Of a DNA stretch of 64,000 bases, positions 1 to 12,949 are shown piece by piece (position 1 is the stretch's first letter; each line of letters opens with the position of its first letter). A model generated the notes under the pieces. It searched no databases. It was given only the letters and a program-made list of their open reading frames with translations, and was not told the origin of the DNA. A program made the translations under genes and the position numbers. Origin of the DNA: Quillaja saponaria (Eukaryota; Streptophyta; Magnoliopsida; Fabales; Quillajaceae); NCBI GenBank assembly GCA_029379385.1, contig CM055614.1:2830973-2894972 (forward strand). The letters are read 5' to 3'.

Positions 1-244
1 TAACATCACCCAGAACCTCAGCCGTGTTTACACTGAATTGAGAAGCCGAAGCTCTCGCAATGACAATAGATCTTGCACTATTACCATATGAACTCTGCTT
101 CATGTTCAATTTGGGGGAATAAACGGTGGCAGTGGAGGGAGTATGAGAAATGGAGGAAAGGTGGGAAGAGAGCATAACCGCAGGCATAGATGGAAGAGAG
201 GAGGGTCGCGCAATTTGAAGGGTTTGCGCTGATGTTAAAGCCAT
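1..244 (-). CDS. Plastid-targeted protein, first exon (partial)
   Basis: The minus strand reads ATG at 244 and stays open to the window edge, about 81 codons. The N-terminus begins MALTSAQTLQIARPSS, is rich in Ser, Thr, Ala and Pro and almost free of acidic residues, and then passes into RASASQFSVNTAEVLGDV. This is the composition of a chloroplast transit peptide followed by the start of a mature domain. The tail NTAEVLGDV resembles the start of plant thioredoxin-like AAED1/FAM213-type proteins, but that match is from memory of the family and rests on few residues. The rest of the gene lies to the left of the window, so domain content cannot be checked. Confidence 0.5.
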   Translation of the reverse strand, partial: MALTSAQTLQIARPSSLPSMPAVMLSSHLSSISHTPSTATVYSPKLNMKQSSYGNSARSIVIARASASQFSVNTAEVLGDV

Positions 245-659
245 GGCTTATTTCGCTTTTCCCCTTGTATTGATTGGATAGAGCAAACCCTAGGTCTAGT
301 GGAGGAACAAAAGTCGTTGGCGAGAGACGAGAGCAGAGCCCCTCAGCCACACCAGATTCCCAATTTTTTGTGGCGGGAGAAATTTCGATGTAATTCTTAA
401 AAAAGTGAGTGAACGACGTGTGTTTGTATTGGGTACTGGGTCTATATTGGGCCCAAAAGAAAATTGGTACTGCTTCGTTCACGGAGTTCACTCTGTGGAC
501 AATGGACACTTTATGAATTTCTTTGATTCAAATTTTTGGGTTGGAAGATTTACAAATAATGTGGTTTATTATAGGTTGGGCTTTGTAAATTTATTTTTAT
601 GGGTGAGAATGTATTTAACCAAAGTTTTTATTTTTATTTTTATTATCAGTAGTGTTTGA

Positions 660-3600
660 GTCAACTTATACAAATCTAGATTAATTTATCTCTTTGCTTG
701 AATCATAATTATATTATCCATGTCGAGACTAAATATTTAAGAAAATTTAACTCCTCGTGATCTCTTCAAGGAAATTCAAACTCAATAAGTCTAATAATAG
801 AAACTAAAGACATCACTTTGAGAGAGAGGTCCCTATTAAAAAGAACTCAGCCTGTAGGGATTAGTCTCACAATAATGCATATGAGAAAATCTTGAAAAAC
901 CAAATAATAATAATAAAATATATCTTCTTGATCACCAAGTCAATTTTCATCAAACATGAATAAATACTTATATTACAACAAAACTATAAAAAAATAAAAA
1001 TTGTTAATGACTTGTTTAGTGACTCCTTGGTTGAAAAAATTAGTGATACTGAACTACTTCCAAATAAGTGAGATTTTTTTAATTTAAAATCAATGATTAT
1101 TAAGGATCAATCCTTAAGTTCTTAAATTTAATGAGCTTAAACCCAGTATGTGTTACTAGTTAAATTAATAATTAATTGGAGAAAATAAAATTTGAATAGA
1201 TTTGGTTTAGGTATATAATGATATGGAAATTAGAAAGGGAAAGTCTTATTGATATAATAGTTAATTAATGATATTGATGTGATAATATGATATTGTAAAC
1301 CATTTTTACTGTAAACACATATTGAGTGTTAGAAAAGTGAAGCTTTAATATTATCACGTGTAACTAGTAAGTAATATGGGTTATGAGACCATAGAAACAA
1401 ATTTCCAAATGTATAAAACCAATAGGAAATGAGTACACGACCATCAAATTTTACTACCTAGTCGAAGTAAGATATTAATGCCTACGTTATTATAGTGTGG
1501 AATTTCAGCATTAAATTTATTTTTTTCCTAGGTTTACACGTACGGATCTTTGTTCAATCATATTAATTTAAGGTAATTAAATAATTAAAGTAGGTAAAAT
1601 TAACCCTTTAGGTTCTCAGAAGTACATTGCTTAAAAATTTACTACTAATTATGATTGTTAACTCATAATTTATTAAAGCTAACAAGACTTCTAGGTAATT
1701 CGAATTATGTGAATTTGAATTTATTAGGGAAGAGCCTTCATTGTATATATTATTAATCTAACTGTAATTTTTTTTTTTTATAAAAATAATGCGACTATAT
1801 GATATTCACTAAACTTTTTTTTCCTTTTAATTATTTAGATATTTTGTTATCATAGAAATACAGTAAAATGATGATCTATATGTAACAATGAGTTGATGAT
1901 CTATATATAACAATGAGTTTATTCTCGATACGATTTGTTATATATCCATATAAATTGTTTCTCTAATGTTTTTTTTTAAGAAAAATAGTATTAATTAATT
2001 AAAAACCTCAACTTGGTGCCTTATATTCATCAAATTAAACCATCATATTTCCCAATCATGCAAGTTGTTTGTGGCTCAAATCTGATTGGGAATCAATAAA
2101 GCATGTTCCTAATACTAAGAAGGACCTAAGACTATAGAGAAAGACATAATAATTGAGCACACTTTACTCTTTTTAATCTAATTGATGCAGCCACTGCTAT
2201 ATAGTTCACGCCTAATTAATGAATCATTGAATATTTCAATTCAAGAAGTAATCCCTCGACACACAGTCCCACAAACATTATAACGTGCAAACTCGGTTCA
2301 ACTACTTTATATTATAAAATTACCATAATTTAGAAACTTTATGACCAAAATCAATAAAGAAAACGATTTTAATAATTATATATGAAATTTTAAAATATTT
2401 GATAAATTTTTATAAATATACAATTTATAATATTTATTACAAATAATTAATTTTTATTTTAATATTATTTAAAATAAAAATTATTTTTACAAATTATATT
2501 TATTGAACCACAAATATGTTAAAACTCCCAACAAATCATAAACATATATATTCATTAATAAAGTCATTATGCTCCAAGTCCACACCCATAACAATGAAAT
2601 GGATGGTTTTTGGTGTGTCACGTGTCCTTTTTTCCATCTTTTCAAGAATAAGTATTTAGGGGCCATGTAACTTGGAAATGAAGAAAGGAAGGAAAACTGA
2701 ACCCAAAACAAGAAGGAGGACAAGAAATACATATAATACTTTGTTGGACTGTGATTAAAGTATATGATTTGAAATTTAGTCGTGACCAATACCTACTTTC
2801 ATTGATTATGACCAGTCCATTTTTATTTCATTTGGATGTAGACCTTTTTCTGTCTTAGTTTTAATTTGACTAAAACATTATTTTAATGGGTGAGTTTGAT
2901 AATTTAAAAGATATGCTGTTTATTTTAATATTTTGGTTTCTAAATTTTGAGCAAGTGGGGAGAAATAAAATTTAAATAAGTTTTTAAATTTTAATATAAA
3001 TGTCATGTATTTGATTGAATTAAAAAGATTAATTAGTAATAAACACCTTGATTGGTTTAGATATGACCTAACACTAAATATTTTAAAAAATAATAATAAT
3101 AAGAAATTCGAGCAAGATCTGTTATCTAATTAGCTACAGATCTTGTTATTGAAAGTTTCGAATATTTAAAGTATAACAATAATATTAGATACAACTTATT
3201 AGTGAAAATTTTGATTTACATCTTTAAGATTTAATATGTAAATATTCACATAAATTCATACTAGAGGAATATATAAAGAATATTCCCTAAACCTGAAAAT
3301 GGTTTGCTTTGGGTTGCCATTAAATAAATTAAGTGACGTTTTAAAGGAAACTTAAAGATTGATAGAATTTGGATCATAGATTATTAAACTTATACTTTTT
3401 ATTTAGAATTAATCAAATTGGGCATGACAAGTGCTTCTTTTTTCTTTTTCTTTTTTTGGTTAATTGGTGATTGGATTACGTCTCTCATAATAAGTTGTGG
3501 CCCCATTTACCACGAAATTTAATTAAAAGTCATCAATATTATACACTAAAGTTTCCATCCAAATTGGTCTAACAAAAAACCAATCGAATAGTAAAGGAAA

Positions 3601-5400
3601 AAAAAAAAAAGGAAGGGGTAAGACTTGTGCAGTTGTACTTTGCTTTGTTAAAGAAAGTGACACATTCAGTCATAATTGATGTTTTCCAACACGATTTAAT
3701 TATTAAAGCTCTTAATAACTTGTTAATTCATGAACTAGTGGTTAAAAAGACTGAATTTAAATTTATTTAAATTTCAATAATTTCGAGATCAATTTCCAGA
3801 GTGAGACTTTATCCCCTCCAATTCACCCTCACAATACTAGAGTTCCAGGTGTTACATAATTGACCTTTTATATATATATATAGCCCTTTTTTTTTAATAT
3901 CACAATGAGACTTTTTTAAAACTTTTTATATGTTGAGTTTAATTAATGTATAATATTTTTTTGGCTTAATTATTGTTATAGTCCCTTACAATTATCTTAG
4001 TTTTTAATTTAATTTTCTAAAAATTATTTTTATCAATTTTATTGTATAGGATTCAAAATTTTACAACCAAGGTACATTCTTTAATTCTCATGTTATATAT
4101 AAATAAAATAATTTTACATAATTTAATAATAAAATAACCAAATTTTTTTTGTAAAATATAAAAACAACTTATGTACGTTATTATTTTTATGTTAAGTACG
4201 ATTATTTGTTAATTCATAACTATAAACAAAAAATATAACTCAATTGAGAAATTGTAAATCTTAATAGATAAAATTGATTATTATTTTTTTAAAATATCGA
4301 ATTGAAAAATGATATAATCTTAGATGACCAAAACAATAGATAATTTTTTTTTTCATCTAGATGTATTATTTGCATCATTTATATATAGTTTGAATTCAAA
4401 CATGATATCTCATATCATAACACATTGATCTTAATCATCAAATTAAAACCTTATTGGTTTTCATTGTGTAATAATATTATTAATCCTCAAACAACCATAC
4501 TATAATTTACAAAAATAAAAAAATTAAAGAGGAATAAAAGCTGCAACATGATATCTACAGCTTTCTGAAATTAGTGTTTCTAAGTAATTATTAAAAGCAT
4601 ACATTGAATTTAAAATAGCACCATTGAAAACAAAAGGAGAAAACGATTGTCATAAACAAATTTTTAATAGATTGGGGCTGATTTCAGCACCCACATTTTA
4701 TTCTAATCAACGGGAAACATTAAATCACGGGGACAGATGTACTGAATCTACTGGGAGGCGATAGCCTGTGGGTCCCACCAATTACAACTAGACTTACTGT
4801 CTAATGTATACCCATCCAAAATTAGCTTATATAAATATACTGCAATTCTCCAACTAGTTTTGTTTTTTGTTTTTTGTGATAGTTATCCGACTGGTTCAAG
4901 GTATTTTTATTTCACGTTACTTAAATTCAAAACCAAATTCTCAAGATTCATTATTTTCCCAATTTTTTATTATAAATATGGTACTCTTTATCATGGCTAA
5001 CGTTTCAAAAGCACTATATAATATGAAAATAATTATTGAGTTGGCACCATTTTGATTTGAAGCATAGATGTGTGTAATTTTGGACCTTACACTATAGAAG
5101 GTCGATTTTAATTAAATATCCGTAATAAAATGGGAGAGTCTAATATTGAGCAAAATATTTTGAGAAAAATGGCAACACAGCCACATAATATAATACTACA
5201 TATAATTACTCATTCAAGTCTACCAAATATTTACAGACTGAAAATAGAAATAGAAAATACTAATAATGATCATAATAAGTCTGGTTTTGAAAAATTTAAC
5301 ATTTTTTCAAAACCTTTTCCAAAAATCACCAAATTTTACCCCCATCAATTTTTAACAACTTTTTTAATATACAAAGGAAAGATCCCAGATAAATATGCCC
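660..5400. other. AT-rich intergenic region, no gene seen
   Basis: This stretch separates the plastid-protein exon from the bZIP gene. It is extremely AT-rich with many A or T runs. Open frames within it are short, low in complexity and lack splice-linked conserved motifs. The only structured part I can support is the dispersed repeat at about 3966-4345. Confidence 0.6.
3966..4345. repeat. Dispersed AT-rich repeat, copy A
   Basis: This segment is similar, in the same orientation, to about 35470-35830. Shared blocks include the sequence around acttatgtacgttattattt (copy B acttatgtaagttattatct), the following taagtacgattatttgttaa, a block close to ttgagaaattgtaaatctta, and the end tgatataatcttagatgacc. 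No coding capacity is visible. It is probably a fragment of a non-autonomous transposable element. Confidence 0.55.
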
Positions 5401-5468
5401 ATTGGTTCTTGTATTAGAATTAACTGAGGCTGTATTATAATTCTGTCACGTGGTTAAAATGATGAGGT

Positions 5469-6005
5469 TTATTCTGGTGTGATAGTGCTATTATGTGGCC
5501 ATGCGGACGAAAATGGCTGCAATTGTTGAAAAATCAAAATTTGACTTATGTCCGATAGTTTCTGCCGTAGCATAATATGTTCTGATTGGAGCTGGTCGTT
5601 TTCCGTTCGTGTACGACGAGAATGGTAGAGGATGAAGCGCAACCGGTTCGATAGTTCTCGGTTTTCCATCTTAAACCGGTTCATCTGGATCCTTAGATTC
5701 TCTAAGTGCTTCTGTTTGCGCATACGGGACCGCCTGGCTGATTCTCGGTTTGATATCATTCGTCTCCGCTTTCGCTCGTCCGTAACGGAATTTGTTCGGT
5801 TTGGTTCATCTGAATCGGACTTAGTTTTGGCATGGTTTTGGTTTAGTTCGTCTGAACCGGAACTTGAATTGACGGGTTTTGTGTGTTTGAAGGCAGAGAA
5901 AATATCCGGGCATTCCCACGGCGGAAAGCCTCCGTCAAAGGCGGAGAATGGGTTTCCGAGCAAAGGGTCGGAGGGAAAGGTGGAAGCAGGAAGAGTCGAC
6001 AACAT
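5469..6005 (-). CDS. bZIP transcription factor, group S-like
   Basis: A single-exon, 178-residue protein. Residues about 75-135 form a bZIP. The basic region contains the invariant N-x7-R pattern (ISNRESARRSRMRKQKHLEN), followed by a zipper with heptad-spaced Leu or hydrophobic positions (L at NLRIQ, M, L, L, F/I). The N-terminal half is Ser/Pro-rich and low complexity, and the C-terminus is short. Small size, lack of introns and this basic region are typical of plant group S bZIPs, which bind ACGT-core elements as homo- or heterodimers; the closest remembered relatives are AtbZIP4-like or ocs-element-binding proteins. The start is the first in-frame ATG, at 6005. I see no conserved upstream peptide that would mark the sucrose-controlled S1 subgroup, though I did not check every frame of the leader. 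Confidence 0.85.
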   Translation of the reverse strand: MLSTLPASTFPSDPLLGNPFSAFDGGFPPWECPDIFSAFKHTKPVNSSSGSDELNQNHAKTKSDSDEPNRTNSVTDERKRRRMISNRESARRSRMRKQKHLENLRIQMNRFKMENRELSNRLRFILYHSRRTRTENDQLQSEHIMLRQKLSDISQILIFQQLQPFSSAWPHNSTITPE

Positions 6006-6393
6006 GGCTACAGAATAATTTCTTACAGGTAGGGAGGAAGAAGGAGGGAGAAAGGGAAGATATGCAGCGTAGGGGACTGATATTTATGGACGGATTGGAA
6101 GGTCGTAGTGGGGGACATGTATGTGAAAATATTATTTTGTAGGGCTATTTTCGTCCGAAAACTTAGACTTATAACTTAGGGCTGGGACCGTATACTAGAG
6201 GGAATAGCTTTTGAGTCAGTCGGCACCATAGTGGGGCTAAGGGTCACACTCACTTTTACTCAAGGGCCATGGGTGACTTAAGCAGGTAGGTCCCAGAAAA
6301 AGATTGGTTTTTATGCTTAGTCATGAAGAAAGAAGCCAAGGTGGGATCCACTTTGGAAACGTGTCGAGTGAGATGTAGAGCGATTGTGTGAGT

Positions 6394-6424
6394 AGCCAAT
6401 CATTTGGAAAGTAGCTGACGTGGC
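6394..6424. promoter_or_regulatory. CCAAT and ACGT-core elements upstream of the bZIP gene
   Basis: About 400 bases upstream of the bZIP start lie agccaatca (CCAAT type, from 6393) and TGACGTGGC at 6416-6424, an ACGT core of hybrid C-box/G-box form of the kind bound by plant bZIPs. Autoregulation is possible but is only an inference from the motif. Confidence 0.3.
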
Positions 6425-6429
6425 ACCAA

Positions 6430-9400
6430 CAGGTGTTTAGGCTTACGACTATAGCACCAAGCTGGTTTTTTATGGATTCAAATTGATGAAATGAATATTA
6501 ATATAATTAAGATTCTTTATTTATGATTATGGTGTTTTTATTGTGAAAACTCTGGCTTACACTACTACAACTTAAGTGACGTCCCATTAGTTTTTAATTT
6601 ATTTATTTTTATATTTTAAAATAAATAAAATATAGATCCAAGAGATTTATTTATTGGCCGGTGGTCGGGTTGGTTTCACGTCAGGCCACAAACAAGGTTA
6701 GTGGTTGGGAGTAAATAGTGTTCAAGGAAAGTGACATTCGTTGTAATTATTTTGTATACGTCTGCTCTCTTTTTTCCTTTCTCCACTTTAAGTCTCAGTC
6801 ATTAGCTTGGAGTTGAAACTTGAAAATAAAGATTCAACTACATTCAACTTTTAACAATAATTTTTTAATAATTTTTTTGAACATATTAAACAAAATTTAA
6901 AGTAATTATATTATGTATAAAACTTAAGTGACAATGCTAATAATGTTTTTAAAATAATATGATAGATTAAAACTGGTAACATGAACTATTAGACTTTATT
7001 AATATTACGATGAGCTTTTTTTGGTCTTGTCTCTACAAGAAATGACATAGACTATCAGATATTATATTTATAAAACATGAGTGTACAAAAATAAAAAATG
7101 TTAAATTTAAAAAATAATCTTAATGGGATAATTAATTATAACACAGTGTAGCCAATTAATTTTTGTTGTGAACCAAAAAGCCAAGGATTTATTAGTCTTG
7201 AGATATTAATTCTTAATTACAAATAAATAAAGGATAGATTAAATTTCAAATTTTAATTAATCCCGTGATAAAGATTATAAGGCAGTACGCGTTTTTGTGT
7301 TAAAGGAATTGATAAAATATAAAGAACGATAATGAGAATGTTAAGGCTAGCTCTTAAAGTTGGTAGGGAATCTATAGGGTACTAGCTAGAATCATCGTAG
7401 GAATGGATACATGGACAAGAGTAGCATAGACACTTGTTTGTCACAACTCTCAAGGTTAATATAATTGGTCCTCGATTTTGTTTATTTGTCCTATTTTCCT
7501 TTACAACATATGTTTTTCTGTTTGTCTTCGTCTACGTACGCACATGAAAAAAAAAAAAAATATATATATATATATATATTGATGGCTTAATTAGGAGGTA
7601 AAGACCAGAAACTAGAAAGATCGTCTTCAATAATTTATTACTGGAACTTGGTAAGTAGGCTTCATGTGAAAAGAAAAAGATACCTTAAAGAGGTTTTTGC
7701 CTATTTTGTCAAAATGGGAACACGGAATTAGAGGGAAAAAGCTCAAAGTAAAATAAAGTAAGTAGCACCTTATGATTGTATATGTATGGCAATGTAATTT
7801 CCCAAAAACGTGGTGTCTACTTTGAGTTTGACAGTGGAATGTAGATATGCAGTCATTAAATTTTGGGAATTAAAGTAGAACATCTACATACAGATCATCA
7901 TGGATGGAACCAATCCATGTGAAAAGATAAAAAACAGGACCCAAACTGATCAGTTTAAATAACAAAACTAGATTAAAGAGATTTTGTGACTTTAGCTTTT
8001 ACTTTTTGTGCATTGATAGCCTTTCTAATTATATTAATGCATTATGCAAGGTAGGCCGCAAGGAAGTGCTGGATGTAGTTCTTGATCGCCATGAGACTTG
8101 CACCCAGAGTCAGTACTGAAACATATATATGCTTGATTTTACATCCTAAATGAAATATATATTTTATATATAATATAGAACCTTGAAAGCTTGGTTAGCA
8201 ATTAACATATGATGCTTTACAATATACACTTTGCCTACAAAGTAATTAAAGTATCTAGCAAAAACATTTAAATTATTTCTTGTAATGAACTGGGTCTGAA
8301 AGCCCAATATTGTTTGGTCTAAATTATGGACCTGGTCTTGGTATAATATATGCAGCCCAAATGGTCAGCTTGATCGAATTCGAAGCAGGTGGGGGCATTT
8401 AGACTTGGATTCCACTGCTTACAGATAGAGGATGTAACTAGTTAGTGCCAAGTGATGGGACACAATCAAAACATATATTTAATATTATGTTGTTTTTTCA
8501 GTCAAATAACATCATAAGCAAATTGCTCGTCAGCCAATTTACTTTCTTCTGTTCACACCAAGCTAATAATATATAATATTAAATGCGCCCTTTTGACCAT
8601 ATTTTGAACTTTGGAGAGAAACAAATAAAATAAAAGGTGGCCTTGTTTACACAACTATATTCTTCATGGCAACAGCCTAATAATAAACATAGTTCCTCCT
8701 CACCAAAATTGCCCTTAGTTCATTTTTCTTTTATGTCTTTTTGTAATTAAGAATCCACCTACTAACCTATTTCATTCGCTAGATAGTTGCTATCAGCTAT
8801 CACCGTGAATTTTTTTTTTTCTTTGAAATCTCTCCTTCAATGTTGCTACTTGTTAAGATTCCACCAATTTGAAATCGTTCCCTAAATTAGATCAAAACAT
8901 GCTTGCACTTAAAAGAAAAAACATTTAATCCCATATCTCTCCCAAAAAAAAAAAAAAAAGATTAAAGTCAGTGAATAACATGCAGCAACAAACAAAATCA
9001 AAAACCACCATTGAAACTTAAAACCATAATTCAAATTCCTCTTCCTCCTTTTCCCCCACTTCCTTTATTTCTCACCCCCCATTTCAAATAAGTATAAGCA
9101 GAGGAAAACCAAAAATGATGTTCAAAATCCAACTCCAATCTCAACCCTTTTATGTCGTCATGCTTCCAACCCAGACAAAACTCGGTTTTGGTCCCAAAAA
9201 AGAAGAAAAAAAAGAAAAGAAGAGCAATGGCATAGGAGAAGAAAGATTCAGTCTGTTGATAGAGGAGGAGGAGAGGTGAAAACTGAGAAGGAATGCACAG
9301 GAACCTAACTTGGAAGGTATCAATTACCTGGTCAATAAATCCTAGTATGATTAAATCATTATTAATTAATGAAAATAATTTAGTCCCTTTATTTTTTTTT

Positions 9401-11050
9401 TTTGTAATTAATAGATCGGGGTCATGTGTTTTTAACTATGACAATAAGAATATCTTTTGTATAAATTATTGTATCCCGTCATTAATTATATTGATTGATA
9501 AATAAAATCTAAAAAGCATCACTGATAGATAAATTATACCGACACTAATAAATTAGTTTTGGACTTTTGGGATCCATTTGAATGATGGAACCTCACTCCT
9601 TTTGATTTTGTCCCTGATCTAGACTACGCTCTTAATTATTTGCGTTGCGTAGCACCATATTTTTAATGAGACACCAACAAAATCAGATTGAAACTTGACG
9701 AAAGACATGTTTGCCCTTTGCCTGAAGGAGAAGCAATCCATGAAATGCTATTAATTAATTAATTAATAAGCGCATTAGACGACACACATGAAAGTACATT
9801 ATCATTGAAGGAGTAGCCAGCGTACTTCGTTACTTATTAGTAAAGTCTACAACAAAATTGATCATGGAATTCTACCAGTGAATGCTCTACCTAGCTAGAT
9901 TCATGGACAGTGTTAAATTATTAAAGTTATATTGATAAATTGAAACCTACTTGTTCGATCTCTAATTTTTTCAAATATTTAAATTTTCTCATATTCGAAA
10001 TCCAACAGATGAGACTTGAAATGTTAAAATTGAGAATAAGAGAATGTTTTTCATGTTATGTTGCTTAATTGTCAGTTACATACCCATTTTTTTATTTTAA
10101 AAAAGAGAAAAAGATAAAAAGGAAAATGGCTCTTTTGCTGATTATGTTCAATGAGTATATATATAGTTGACCTTTGACGAAACATATGAAATTGATATGG
10201 ATGACCACTTTACCGAAAGGTTTTTTTTTATTAACTTGAAAAATATTGTAGAGTCCTAATCCAAGCATCTATTTTTAGTTACAGAAAGACTGACTGAGCC
10301 GCAACTATGTTTGATTCTTCTTATTATTATTTTTTTATATGTCGGGGATCAGATTCTGTTAAAGAAAGCTACTCCATAAATTCCTTTTAAGACTCTGTGT
10401 TTGATATTAACACTTGGTCTATTTTTCACGGGTTAAAGATTGTCTTTTCCTGTTTGTTAATACAACTTTGTCTGATAATATAACTTAATCAGCATAAATT
10501 ATTGGAATCTAGAACATCTGTCACAAGCTTATTTACACGAATAATGGCATTCAAAATTAAAGAAGAAAGCAAAGAATTTTCCTGTGACTAGAGAAAAGGA
10601 TCGATAACGTATTTTCCTTTAATTAATGCATACAAGTCCACTCTCTTTCTTATAGTTCGTTTCCATTTTATTACAAAGCTCATCATGCATGACCTAATCA
10701 TTCTTTAGTACCACAAATAAATTTTAGGGCATTCTAGAATATTAATAAATCTTGATCAATCTCTTACGAAATTAATTTATTAAATTATGTATTTACATTA
10801 TATTAGTCTATTCACTTATAAAAGTAAATCGTCAATCTCATACCGCTGGATATGTATTTAGATTATTTTTTTTTATATCTGTTTCTCTAATACAATTTAA
10901 TCTATTAAGGATGGACAGGAGAATTTATTCATGTAAATAGCATTAATATTTCTCAAAAGTAAAAATAGAAGATAATTGATATTGACGAATGAGGCGATAA
11001 TCCTTGTGTGTAACAACTAATAAAACCCATCGCTTCCAGCTCTCTTCTTC
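6430..11050. other. AT-rich intergenic region with one coding-like island
   Basis: Between the bZIP gene and the phytosulfokine gene I see mostly AT-rich sequence. It has an A-run followed by (TA)n near 7547-7580, an attaattaattaattaat run near 9751, and a purine-rich stretch near 9190-9290 followed by a short open frame that I do not trust. The only coding-like island is 8042-8119, listed separately. Confidence 0.5.
8042..8119. other. Isolated coding-like island, unidentified
   Basis: A short GC-richer block stands out from AT-rich surroundings and reads openly on both strands. On the plus strand, after an AG at 8049-8050, 22 codons (start VGRKEVLDVVLDRHE, end CTQSQY) run to TGA at 8117. 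On the minus strand, after TTTCAG, 23 codons (including LMAIKNYIQHFLAAYLA) run to TAA at 8044-8042. Either could be a terminal exon or gene relic. I find no partner exon and cannot name a family. Confidence 0.2.
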
Positions 11051-11090
11051 TAGAGAAACTAGAAAAAAAAGGAAGAAAGGGTAAGTCATA

Positions 11091-11099
11091 CTATAAATA
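11091..11099 (+). promoter_or_regulatory. TATA box of the phytosulfokine gene
   Basis: CTATAAATA stands about 320 bases upstream of the start codon. A transcription start near 11120-11130 would give a leader of about 300 bases, which is pyrimidine-rich near its end, as is common in plants. Confidence 0.5.
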
Positions 11100-11418
11100 A
11101 CAAATCTCCGGCGTTATCAGTGAGCGATTTTCAAACCCATATTTTCTGATTTTCTGATTTTATCTTTCGGTTTAGTCGCCTTGGCTTAATTTTAGGCACT
11201 TCCAGCTAATTTTGGTTAAAAATACAACGTTCCTTTTCAGTTTCATTTTAGTCTTCTTTCTCTTTCGGTCCGTAATAATCTTAATCTGGTACAATAAATT
11301 CCAATTTTCACACCTCCAAACTGTCTTTCTTAACCTTCTTCTCTATCCTATAAATTTCTTTACCTCACAATTCTCTCTTATTCCATTTCCAACAAACAAT
11401 TGCAACAACAAATCAAAG

Positions 11419-11768
11419 ATGGCCCAAAAGTTTGCTGCTCTGTTCATGGCAGCCCTGCTCCTGTGTTTTACATTATCCTACGCTGCTCGTCCAGAACCAG
11501 CTCTTCCCCAACACACTGTGGCCAAAGACAGACATGGGGTAATGGTTTATATATATATATATTCTCGTGCGGCATCAAATTTCTTTCATGGTTTTGTGAG
11601 TTTAATATAAACTTATAATTGTTTTTTCACATGTAGGATATTGAAGCAGAGATGCCTGTGGAAATGATGAACGAGAGCTGTGAAGGAGTTGGAGAAGAAG
11701 AATGCTTGATGAGAAGGACCCTTGCTGCTCACCTCGATTATATTTATACCCAGAAACAAAATCCTTGA
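11419..11768 (+). CDS. PSK: Phytosulfokine precursor
   Basis: Two exons, 11419-11538 and 11637-11768, joined in phase 0 across a 98-base GT-AG intron, give an 83-residue preproprotein. It begins [17 protein letters not shown], a secretory signal peptide cut near YAARPEP. An acidic pro-region follows with the conserved Cys pair ([16 protein letters not shown]) and then [13 protein letters not shown] is the phytosulfokine pentapeptide; in the family both tyrosines are sulfated in the Golgi and subtilases release the peptide, which is perceived by PSKR receptor kinases and promotes cell expansion and dampens some immune responses. RRTL before the peptide resembles a site-1-protease recognition site. 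The intron position before the Cys pair agrees with other PSK genes. Which PSK paralogue this is cannot be told. Confidence 0.95.
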
Positions 11769-12176
11769 CAAATTTTCTTCTATCTTTCTTACACAAATAT
11801 AGGATTTTGTATAAATTATATATTTTGTTTGAGATCATTTTCATACTAATAATTATTAATAGTATTGATGTAATTTGGGAAATAAATAAATTAAATGTAC
11901 TTAATAGCTTCAACTCTTTGTTTTTGTATGTAAGTTTCTATTAGTGTCTGTTTCAGAAAATTGATGTTTGCTTTGTATTTTTTTTTGGTTTTCTGGTATT
12001 AAATGCACTTAAACAACAACTTTAGTGTGATAAATTCAGTTGGGGAAAAGCTCAAAATAAAGACGAGGGTGTTGGTTTGTTGAAATAGGTTGACGGTTGA
12101 GCCTGTAATTAAATTACAACATTGATTAGATTGTAACCTTGGTATTTGGCACGTGAATTCAAGATTCTTCGAAAAC

Positions 12177-12475
12177 TCAATAATTTTGTGTACTGCTCTG
12201 CTTTGTGTCTATAATTGTGGAAATTAATGGAGGAGTTGGACCTACAAGGCTGTAAGTTATGAAGCTTTCTTTCTGACAGTCCCGCATCTGGACAATAATT
12301 AGACCTCAAGCTTTTGACTACTTAAGTTCACTCATCAGATTTTGTGGTCCTTTGCAATCTTTCTTCGACTTTGCCTAACTAGCTTTTGTAGTTGTAGCTC
12401 AATAATTTTGTGTACTGATTTGCTTTGTGTCTCCACTTTCTCTTTCAAAATAATTTTGTGTACTAATTTTGTGTT
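12177..12475. repeat. Short direct repeats
   Basis: The block tcaataattttgtgtactg followed by (c/a)t(c/t)tgctttgtgtct occurs at 12177-12210 and 12398-12432. A shorter third copy (ataattttgtgtact) is near 12450-12465. No coding role is apparent. Confidence 0.5.
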
Positions 12476-12684
12476 GCTAAGTGCTAACCAGTGCCCTAAG
12501 GGTACTGAGTAAGAATTTTTTCACATTTATTAATTTATGCATCCCCTAACTCGATTATTTCCTAATAATTGCAAGAAGTACTTGGTACTACAATCATTGG
12601 AAGAATAATATCTAAACCCGAAGATGTTCTATAATCTTTCAGATTTTGTGTTCGAATTCATCTCCAATTATAACTTCTAATTAT

Positions 12685-12879
12685 AATTAATTATCAATTT
12701 ATCTTTTTTATTTGATAAATAAAATTACCCTAAACCTAATCCTAACCCTAATCTTAACCCTAACTCTAACACTAACCCTAAACCTAATTCTAACTCTAAT
12801 CCTAACCCTAAATTAAAACTTTATTATTCTTAGAGATAATTTTGTCTATCAAATAAAAAAGATAAAATGGTAATTAATT
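12685..12879. repeat. Foldback element with telomere-like hexamer core
   Basis: Left arm 12685-12729 and right arm 12835-12879 are inverted copies, 40 of 45 positions identical by eye. Between them lies about 85 bases of degenerate six-base repeats of the form cctaac/cctaat/tctaac (12727-12811). Weaker similarity seems to extend outside both arms (ccaattataacttc on the left, inverse of gaattataatttggg near 12920), so the full element may be about 12660-12945. It looks like a MITE or foldback transposon with an interstitial telomere-like array inside. Confidence 0.65.
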
Positions 12880-12949
12880 ATTTCTTTCTCATTGAAGTTA
12901 ATTGTATTAATTCTTGTTGAGAATTATAATTTGGGTAGATTTTCAATAG

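Noticed and set aside
405..659. 84-residue frame next to the plastid-protein exon
   Set aside because: Phe/Tyr-rich translation of AT-rich DNA with no motif; likely promoter sequence.
9293..9505. Short frame after a purine-rich stretch
   Set aside because: Its composition is that of random AT-rich DNA; possible non-coding transcript only.
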